Below are positions 1 to 4,447 of a DNA stretch of 7,043 nt, piece after piece. The DNA is from JAIXWP01 sp943372555 (GTDB lineage Bacteria; Bacteroidota; Bacteroidia; Flavobacteriales_D; Sanyastnellaceae), in the NCBI GenBank assembly GCA_943372555.1, contig CALRZB010000145.1:1-7043 (forward strand), written 5' to 3'. The translations under genes were made by a program, and so were the position numbers. The notes under the pieces were generated by a model, which searched no databases, was not told the DNA's origin, and saw only the letters and a program-made list of their open reading frames with translations. Position 1 is the first letter of the stretch. Each line of letters starts with the position of its first letter.

Positions 1-2
1 AG

Positions 3-1181
3 TATGGAAAGCAATTTATCTGGGTATTGGTTTCATTCTTCCTCGCGCTGCTGACACTCTACGTAGAAGGCGATTTCTTTAATAAGCTCGCGATTTTCAT
101 CTACGGTTTTTTCGTGCTGCTTCTTGTGCTAGTTTTGATTATTGGTAAAGAAGTAAATGGCGCGAAAGCATGGTTTGGATTTGGAGATTTTGGAATCCAA
201 CCTTCTGAATTTTCTAAAATTGGTGTTGGACTTTTATTAGCAAAGTACATTTCTTCATCAGGTTCTCAATTCAAAAATTGGAAAACGAGAATGATGGCTG
301 CGGCGATTATCGGCTTGCCAGCTTTACTCATTTTGAAACAACCAGACGTTGGATCAGTCTTGACTTTCACTGCATTCATTTTTGCCATGTATCGTGAAGG
401 ACTATCGGGCAACGTACTCATCATTGGTCTCGGCGCGATAGTGTTTGGAGTACTCAGTATTGTTAGCGGTGCTGGTATGATTGACTTTCCATTTGCGGGC
501 GAACAAAGTGGAATTTGGTTGCTCGTAATCATCGTGTCCATCATCTCCATTTTGTCGTGGGTCTATGTGAGAAATTTTGTTGTGCCTCGAAATAGAAAAA
601 CGCTCTATTGGATTGTTGCTATTTCTTCTGTCGCTAGTATTGCCTTTTCACTTTCCGTCAGTTATATTGTAGAAAATGTGCTTGAATCTCACCACAGAGA
701 ACGTATATATGTGATGCTTTCAATGCCTGTTGAACGCGAAGGAGCTGACTACAATTCTGAGATGGCAAAAATTACCGTTGGCTCCGGAGGCTTCATTGGA
801 CGGGGATATCTCGAAGGTCCGATGACGCAAAACAATTACGTGCCTGAGCAATGGACAGACTTTATTTTTAGCGCAGTGGCTGAAGAATGGGGATTTGTGG
901 GCAGTATTCTTGTGATAGGATTATTTGTCTTTTTGATTATTCGAATAATCAATATGGCCGAACGGCAGCGATCACAATTTTCGCGAGTCTATGGCTATTG
1001 TGTGGCGAGTATTTTCTTTCTGCATTTAATGATTAATGTGGGGATGGTAATCGGGTTGGCGCCTATCATCGGTATTCCTTTGCCCTTCTTTAGTTATGGC
1101 GGTTCATCGCTCATGGGATTCACGTTGCTTTTATTTATTTTCTTGAGACTTGACGCAGAGCGATTAAGCATTTTTAGATAA
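3..1181 (+). CDS. rodA: RodA, SEDS-family peptidoglycan polymerase (5' end outside window)
   Basis: RodA is the SEDS glycosyltransferase of the elongasome. It polymerises lipid II into glycan strands at the inner membrane, together with a class B PBP. The frame is open to the window edge; the residues before the first possible start (YGKQFIWV) look like normal RodA sequence, so the gene is cut off at its 5' end rather than starting at the TTG at 27. Seen in order are several hydrophobic helices, the PSEFSKIG motif (about 201-230), KQPDVGS (about 336-358), the large extracytoplasmic loop with GSGGFIGRGYLEGPMTQ, then VPEQWTDFIFSAVAEEWGF. The Asp codon at 858-860 matches the essential Asp of RodA (TDFIF). 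SYGGSSL lies near the C-terminus, as is usual. In this phylum rodA normally follows mreBCD and mrdA, which would lie upstream of the window. The stop is 27 bases before the Mla-type permease gene. Confidence 0.95.
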   Translation, partial: YGKQFIWVLVSFFLALLTLYVEGDFFNKLAIFIYGFFVLLLVLVLIIGKEVNGAKAWFGFGDFGIQPSEFSKIGVGLLLAKYISSSGSQFKNWKTRMMAAAIIGLPALLILKQPDVGSVLTFTAFIFAMYREGLSGNVLIIGLGAIVFGVLSIVSGAGMIDFPFAGEQSGIWLLVIIVSIISILSWVYVRNFVVPRNRKTLYWIVAISSVASIAFSLSVSYIVENVLESHHRERIYVMLSMPVEREGADYNSEMAKITVGSGGFIGRGYLEGPMTQNNYVPEQWTDFIFSAVAEEWGFVGSILVIGLFVFLIIRIINMAERQRSQFSRVYGYCVASIFFLHLMINVGMVIGLAPIIGIPLPFFSYGGSSLMGFTLLLFIFLRLDAERLSIFR

Positions 1182-1195
1182 AAATTGGATTAGAC

Positions 1196-1203
1196 TATCT
1201 TTG
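1196..1203 (+). promoter_or_regulatory. Possible -7 promoter element for the permease/ATPase pair
   Basis: TATCTTTG matches the Bacteroidota -7 consensus TAnnTTTG exactly. It lies in the 27-base gap after rodA and ends 5 bases before the GTG start at 1209. I find no TTG 17-23 bases upstream for the -33 element, so it is a half match. If used, the message would be leaderless or nearly so; otherwise the pair is co-transcribed with rodA. Confidence 0.35.
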
Positions 1204-1208
1204 ACGAA

Positions 1209-1952
1209 GTGGTATCTATTTACAGAAATATCGGGCGATATGCCATCTTGCTGGTGAATGTGTTCTCCAAGCCTGAGAAGCGTGGCGTATATCGAAAACT
1301 CATCGTAGATGAAATAGACAAGATCGGTTTGCAATCACTAGGAATTGTGGCACTTCTTTCATTGTTCATGGGCGCAGTTGTTACCCTTCAGACTGCAGCA
1401 AATATTGACAGCGGATGGATCCCACGTTGGACCATTGGTTACACTACCAGACAAACCATGATTTTGGAATTTTCTTCTACCATTGTGTGTTTGATTCTTA
1501 GTGGTAAAGTAGGAAGTAATATTTCCTCTGAGATAGGTACCATGCGTATTACAGAGCAAATCGATGCATTGGATATTATGGGTGTTAATAGCGCGAGTTA
1601 CTTGATATTGCCAAAAATTATCGCCGCCATTTTCATATTTCCATTCATGGTGATTATGTCGATGACCTTAGGTGTCGTCGCAGGAGCGCTCGTGGGAGTG
1701 GGGACTGGTGTTATTTCACTGACCGATTTTGAATACGGTGTTCAGTACTATTTCGAACCCTGGCAAGTGTCTTATTCTTTGATAAAAACAGTGGCTTTCG
1801 CTTTTATAATCACTAGCGTTTCTTCTTATCACGGTTACTATACCAAAGGTGGTGCGCGTGATGTAGGTAAGAGTTCTACTACTGCCGTAGTCTATAGTAT
1901 AGTGCTAATAATGGTGACCAACTACATCCTAACTCAATTGCTTCTTCTGTGA
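1209..1952 (+). CDS. mlaE: MlaE-family ABC transporter permease
   Basis: Inner-membrane permease of an Mla/MCE-type ABC transporter, which moves phospholipids between inner and outer membrane. The protein has 247 residues, the usual family size. Diagnostic motifs are GKVGSNISSEIGTMRITEQI (99-118), followed directly by DALDIMGVNSASYLILPK, and near the C-terminus GYYTKGGARDVGKSSTTAVV (209-228). Hydrophobic segments lie at about 42-62, 86-99, 134-165, 192-206 and 226-246. The start is GTG at 1209: a TAG in the same frame at 1191-1193 bounds the frame, and no ATG lies between. The 3' end overlaps the ATPase gene by 4 bases (GTGA), a sign of translational coupling. No periplasmic MCE (MlaD) protein is encoded nearby, so that partner must be elsewhere. 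The symbol is assigned by family, not by proven orthology. Confidence 0.92.
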   Translation: MVSIYRNIGRYAILLVNVFSKPEKRGVYRKLIVDEIDKIGLQSLGIVALLSLFMGAVVTLQTAANIDSGWIPRWTIGYTTRQTMILEFSSTIVCLILSGKVGSNISSEIGTMRITEQIDALDIMGVNSASYLILPKIIAAIFIFPFMVIMSMTLGVVAGALVGVGTGVISLTDFEYGVQYYFEPWQVSYSLIKTVAFAFIITSVSSYHGYYTKGGARDVGKSSTTAVVYSIVLIMVTNYILTQLLLL

Positions 1953-2731
1953 TTGAAATACAAGACATATCTAAAAGCTTTGAGGGGAATGATGTACTCA
2001 AGAACATTACCGCGGGTTTAGAGCCAGGTAAGGTGAACTTTATTATTGGTAGAAGTGGATCAGGAAAATCTGTACTTACCAAATGCATCGTAGGGTTGAT
2101 GGAAGTCGATAAGGGCAATGTCCTATTTGATGGCCGGAATTTCACCCAGATGGATCGTTGGGATAGAAGAGGCATTCGTCAAGAAATGGGTATGCTCTTT
2201 CAGGGAAGCGCGCTTTTCGATTCGCTTACAGTGGAACAAAACATCATGTTTCCATTAGAAATGTTTAGCACAATGACCGCGAAAGAAAGACAAGAGCGCG
2301 TCAATTTTTGTCTGAGCAGAGTTAATCTCGAGGGCAAGAATAATCTTTTCCCAAGCGAGATTTCTGGTGGTATGCAAAAGAGAACAGGCATTGCTCGAGC
2401 GATTGCTATGAATCCTAAATATCTATTCTGCGATGAGCCCAATTCAGGACTTGATCCGCAGACCTCTATAGTAATTGATAATCTCATCCAAGAGATTACC
2501 TATGAATACAACATCACAACCGTTGTTGTCAGTCACGACATGAACTCTGTAATGGAGATTGGCGACAACATTAACTTTATTTATCAAGGTGAAATGTGGT
2601 GGCAAGGAGGGAAAAAGGAGATCTTAACGACTGATAATCAGGAGCTAAATGATTTCGTTTTCCCATCGAAGTTCATGAAAGAGATACGTAACGGTCTGCG
2701 AGGGGAGAGGGTAAAGGGGAAATTTGAATAG
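1949..2731 (+). CDS. mlaF: MlaF-type ABC transporter ATP-binding protein
   Basis: Cytoplasmic ATPase that would drive the MlaE-type permease encoded just upstream. All nucleotide-binding motifs are intact in the 260 residues: Walker A GRSGSGKS (34-41), Q-loop Gln85 within LFQGSALFDSLTV (typical of the MlaF/Ttg2A group), signature ISGGMQKR (138-145), Walker B YLFCDE with catalytic Glu163, D-loop SGLDP (166-170) and switch His196 in VVVSHD. The start is GTG at 1949, overlapping the permease stop by 4 bases. The C-terminus is odd. After KFMKEIR, where such proteins usually end, there is a basic, glycine-containing tail (NGLRGERVKGKFE) encoded by a purine-rich stretch at about 2700-2726. That stretch resembles intergenic repeat DNA more than coding sequence. 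The next 255 bases hold repeats and no gene. Confidence 0.93.
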   Translation: MIEIQDISKSFEGNDVLKNITAGLEPGKVNFIIGRSGSGKSVLTKCIVGLMEVDKGNVLFDGRNFTQMDRWDRRGIRQEMGMLFQGSALFDSLTVEQNIMFPLEMFSTMTAKERQERVNFCLSRVNLEGKNNLFPSEISGGMQKRTGIARAIAMNPKYLFCDEPNSGLDPQTSIVIDNLIQEITYEYNITTVVVSHDMNSVMEIGDNINFIYQGEMWWQGGKKEILTTDNQELNDFVFPSKFMKEIRNGLRGERVKGKFE

Positions 2732-2749
2732 GAGAAAGCCATTCTAAAT

Positions 2750-2880
2750 CAGTCACTTCGTTCCTTATTCACAGTGGCCCAAAGGATTCGAAATCAGGAA
2801 TTAGGAATCAGGAATTCGAAATCTGCCCATTCGACAGGCTCAGGGACCTTTCAGAAATTCGAAATCAGGAATCAGGAATA
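2750..2880. repeat. Intergenic repeat cluster downstream of mlaF
   Basis: This spacer holds no gene but several repeated words. ATTCGAAATCAGGAAT occurs at 2786-2801 and 2857-2872. AGGAATCAGGAAT occurs at 2803-2815 and 2867-2879. GGAATTAGGAATC (2797-2809) recurs inverted at 4388-4400. GCTCAGGGACC (2838-2848) recurs inverted at 3478-3488. CAGTCACTTCGTTCCTTA (2750-2767) recurs inverted at 3490-3507. The copies are short and unevenly spaced, unlike CRISPR. They fit a family of dispersed intergenic repeats. Confidence 0.8.
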
Positions 2881-2894
2881 CCTCGAAAGAAATC

Positions 2895-2925
2895 TTGCTT
2901 TTGTATTCCGAAACTATTATATTTG
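2895..2925 (+). promoter_or_regulatory. Bacteroidota-type promoter for the small secreted protein
   Basis: TTG at 2895-2897 and TATATTTG at 2918-2925 match the -33 and -7 elements (TTG and TAnnTTTG) with a 20-base spacer, inside the 17-23 range known for flavobacteria. Transcription would start near 2930 and leave a leader of about 55 bases before the ATG at 2987. Confidence 0.65.
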
Positions 2926-2986
2926 TTTGAACGTAAAGGTTTAGGCAAAGTATTTGTCTTAGCGAACACAATAAAATTTAGAAAGC

Positions 2987-3322
2987 ATGAAGAGATTGTT
3001 ACTTTCTGTATTCGCCACCCTCCTGATGAGCAGTATGGTTGTTGCCCAAAGCAACAATCCTATTACCAGTGCGACTGTTTCCCCAAACCCCGTAGAATCA
3101 AAAGCTTCGCTCACGTTCGATGAGCCAGTGAATGAAGTGTTGACACTTGTCATCAAAGATTTGACAGGAAAGGTGGTAAGCAACTTTAAATCTGATTATC
3201 AAGGTCAAGAATATTCATCAATTAATTTGGACATGGTAGAGTCTCTAAAAAGAGGTATCTACATCATCCAAATCACTGGCGCCAGCGGCAAGGTAAAAAC
3301 CTTGAAATTCCAAAAGACATAG
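2987..3322 (+). CDS. Small secreted protein made almost only of a T9SS type A sorting domain
   Basis: The 111-residue protein has a clear signal peptide (MKRLLLSVFATLLMSSMVVA, 1-20; cleavage probably before Gln21). The remaining 91 residues have the pattern of the type IX secretion C-terminal sorting domain: SPNPV (32-36), alternating hydrophobic strands, DLTGKVV (58-64), LKRGIYIIQI (87-96) and a short basic end (KTLKFQKT). Such domains normally sit at the end of large secreted enzymes or adhesins and are removed on export. Here only about ten residues separate the signal peptide from the domain, so there is no cargo. It has its own promoter and terminator, which argues for a real monocistronic gene rather than a leftover fragment. 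The start is the only ATG before the signal peptide, preceded by AT-rich sequence without a Shine-Dalgarno. Function unknown; a free surface protein with the same fold is also possible. Confidence 0.85.
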   Translation: MKRLLLSVFATLLMSSMVVAQSNNPITSATVSPNPVESKASLTFDEPVNEVLTLVIKDLTGKVVSNFKSDYQGQEYSSINLDMVESLKRGIYIIQITGASGKVKTLKFQKT

Positions 3323-3358
3323 ACTACCAAATTCTATATTAATAAACCAAACAAACAC

Positions 3359-3385
3359 AAAAGGACGGCATTGCTGTCCTTTTTT
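3359..3385 (+). terminator. Rho-independent terminator after the sorting-domain protein
   Basis: The stem AAAAGGACGGC (3359-3369) pairs with GCTGTCCTTTT (3373-3383) around a 3-base loop, with one G-T wobble, and is followed by more T (to 3385). It lies 36 bases after the stop at 3322. The A-rich left side could give weak termination on the other strand too, for the convergent SprT-like gene. Confidence 0.85.
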
Positions 3386-3393
3386 GCTGCGCT

Positions 3394-3558
3394 ATGTTTG
3401 AGGTTTGATGGTTGACTTTTGATGGAGAATGAGGGCCACGGGCGGGACCACCCCTCGACTATGGTCGCTTCGCTCCCGGTCCCTGAGCGTAAGGAACGAA
3501 GTGACTGTAGTCGAAGGGCGCCCAATCCATCAACAGTCAACCATCAAACCTCAAACAT
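3394..3558. repeat. 165-bp near-palindromic element between convergent genes
   Basis: The outer arms at 3394-3426 and 3526-3558 are 33 bases each and are inverted copies with one mismatch. Inside, GGGCG (3440-3444) pairs with CGCCC (3519-3523). Then 3451-3476 pairs with 3493-3518 over 26 positions, with three G-T wobbles and two C-A mismatches, leaving a 16-base loop at 3477-3492. The whole could fold into one long hairpin. It has no coding capacity of its own. The right arm covers the last two codons and stop of the SprT-like gene. I see no flanking target-site duplication. It could be a non-autonomous mobile element, a REP-like sequence or a large bidirectional terminator. Confidence 0.85.
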
Positions 3559-4171
3559 GTTTCACCTTCGCAAGCGGATCAAAAAGATAGATCGCGCCGG
3601 TGTTTTGTTCTTTGCATTCGTAGCGTTTTCTAAGTTGAGGGCCTTTTTTGAAGAGCTTTCTGTCCTTTCCATATTCGAATAACGCCCCCGTGGGGAGGTC
3701 ATCTAAGATCACAACGTTGCTGCTGTGCTTATCGTAGCGACTTAGCGCTTTTGCTAGATTAAAATCACTGTGTGTGGTGGCGCCGGGATCTCTTAAATAG
3801 ATTTTTACAGCGAGATCCACATCGGGAGGAAAAACATCTGCACCAACGAATGGGGTGAGTGTTTCTCTGAAACATTGCTTCCATTCTGCGCCATGAGGCT
3901 GAATGCGACCGCCATGTTTGACATGGGCAACAAGATGTGCCAATTCATGCATTAAGGTTATGAGGAATGCGTAATTATTGAGATTGCCGTTGACGGTAAT
4001 TTCATGTCGATCGCCTCGGTGTCCAGTGCGGAAATCACCGTGTTTAGTGGTGCGAGGTTGACTGATAATTAAATGATGAGGGTATGCGCGCAACATGGCG
4101 CAGGCCTTTTCGAGTGCAGCGGGCGGGAGGAAGCGTTCTAAAGCTTTCTCAAGGTCGGTCGAATTTCGCAC
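3551..4171 (-). CDS. SprT-like zinc metalloprotease domain protein
   Basis: The 206-residue protein has the SprT-like pattern: HELAH (75-79), which supplies two zinc-binding histidines and the catalytic Glu76, then HGAEWK (93-98) with the third likely ligand His93. Before these comes the family's TKHGDFR...HEITVNGNLNNYAFLIT region (42-72). The C-terminus YECKEQNTGAIYLFDPLAKV resembles the degenerate end of the Bacteroidota group and lacks a cysteine zinc ribbon. Relatives in this family include the DNA-protein crosslink protease Spartan; the role of this bacterial protein is not known. The frame is open back to a TTG at 4258, but that part overlaps the lipoprotein gene and has no family likeness. 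I chose the GTG at 4171, which gives the usual length and begins just before the conserved region. It overlaps the lipoprotein gene by 23 bases, so the two are probably translated from one message. The stop lies inside the palindromic element. Confidence 0.85.
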   Translation of the reverse strand: MRNSTDLEKALERFLPPAALEKACAMLRAYPHHLIISQPRTTKHGDFRTGHRGDRHEITVNGNLNNYAFLITLMHELAHLVAHVKHGGRIQPHGAEWKQCFRETLTPFVGADVFPPDVDLAVKIYLRDPGATTHSDFNLAKALSRYDKHSSNVVILDDLPTGALFEYGKDRKLFKKGPQLRKRYECKEQNTGAIYLFDPLAKVKHV

Positions 4172-4286
4172 TGCTATCCTCCCATTTAGGACAAGTATTG
4201 CAACGGTTCTTTTTATTGGCAGCGCATCCAGATGCACCAACCAATAAAGCAGCAGCAAACAGCAAAATCAGAGTTTTTTTCTTCAT
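4149..4286 (-). CDS. Small lipoprotein, 45 residues
   Basis: A short gene found by reading the minus strand. ATG at 4286 opens a 45-codon frame ending at TGA 4151-4149. The protein starts MKKKTLILLFAAALLVGASG and continues with Cys21: basic residues, a hydrophobic core and a lipobox (ASG-C), so signal peptidase II would cleave before Cys21 and leave a 25-residue lipoprotein. The mature part holds a CxxC pair (Cys29, Cys32) in RCNTCPKW. I know similar tiny cysteine-bearing lipoproteins with a CPKW-like end from Bacteroidota, but no function. A TAnnTTTG match lies directly upstream, and the 3' end overlaps the SprT-like gene by 23 bases. Coding is supported by the coherent signal peptide and lipobox and by the position. 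The longer SprT-frame reading across this stretch is then spurious. Confidence 0.8.
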   Translation of the reverse strand: MKKKTLILLFAAALLVGASGCAANKKNRCNTCPKWEDSSAKFDRP

Positions 4287-4290
4287 GAAT

Positions 4291-4298
4291 CAAAAGTA
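4291..4298 (-). promoter_or_regulatory. Possible -7 promoter element for the lipoprotein/SprT-like pair
   Basis: On the minus strand TACTTTTG matches TAnnTTTG exactly and ends 4 bases before the ATG at 4286. No TTG was seen at the right distance upstream, where the DNA is G-rich on the plus strand. If used, the message would be leaderless or nearly so. Confidence 0.4.
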
Positions 4299-4306
4299 CG
4301 AAAAAA

Positions 4307-4337
4307 GTGGGGTCGTGAGTTCGTGGGGTCGTGGGGT
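4307..4337. repeat. Short GTGGGGT direct repeats
   Basis: GTGGGGTCGTG occurs at 4307-4317 and 4323-4333, and a third GTGGGGT begins at 4331, overlapping the second copy. The tract lies just upstream of the lipoprotein gene. Only three runs of four G are present, so a classic four-run G-quadruplex is not supported. Confidence 0.6.
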
Positions 4338-4380
4338 AGTTAAGCCAAGTGGAAAAAAATGTACACTAGTGAACCCAAAT

Positions 4381-4407
4381 GATTTCGGATTCCTAATTCC
4401 GAATTTC
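4381..4407. repeat. Inverted copy of the GGAATTAGGAATC repeat family
   Basis: GATTCCTAATTCC at 4388-4400 is the exact reverse complement of 2797-2809. Its flanks (GATTTCG on the left, GAATTTC on the right) also resemble the repeats at 2786-2872 when inverted. The stretch sits just past the 3' end of the CrtY-Blh gene. Confidence 0.7.
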
Positions 4408-4421
4408 AAATAAGCAATTAG

Positions 4422-4447
4422 AAATCAAAAATCAAAAATCAAAAATC
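4422..4447. repeat. AAAAATC heptamer tandem repeat
   Basis: Three full AAAAATC units plus a partial AAATC unit on the left occupy this stretch. On the minus strand the repeat encodes the last two residues (Asp-Phe) and the TGA stop (4441-4439) of the CrtY-Blh gene, so the gene's end is set by repeat DNA. Confidence 0.8.

Noticed and set aside
2786..2880. CRISPR-like direct repeats
   Set aside because: Copies are only 13-16 bases, partly overlapping, without regular spacers, and the same words occur in another spacer in inverted form.
2923..3123. Plus-strand 66-codon open frame overlapping the sorting-domain gene
   Set aside because: It is out of frame with the signal peptide and sorting domain and starts within the promoter and leader.
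3419..3682. Plus-strand 87-codon open frame
   Set aside because: It runs through the palindromic element and then antisense to the SprT-like gene; the translation looks non-biological.
4172..4258. N-terminal extension of the SprT-like protein back to TTG 4258
   Set aside because: The stretch overlaps a convincing lipoprotein gene in another frame and has no likeness to SprT-like N-termini.
4307..4337. G-quadruplex
   Set aside because: Only three GGGG runs are present; the fourth run needed is missing.
4084..4413. Plus-strand 109-codon open frame
   Set aside because: It lies antisense to the SprT-like and lipoprotein genes, has no recognisable features and ends in repeat DNA.
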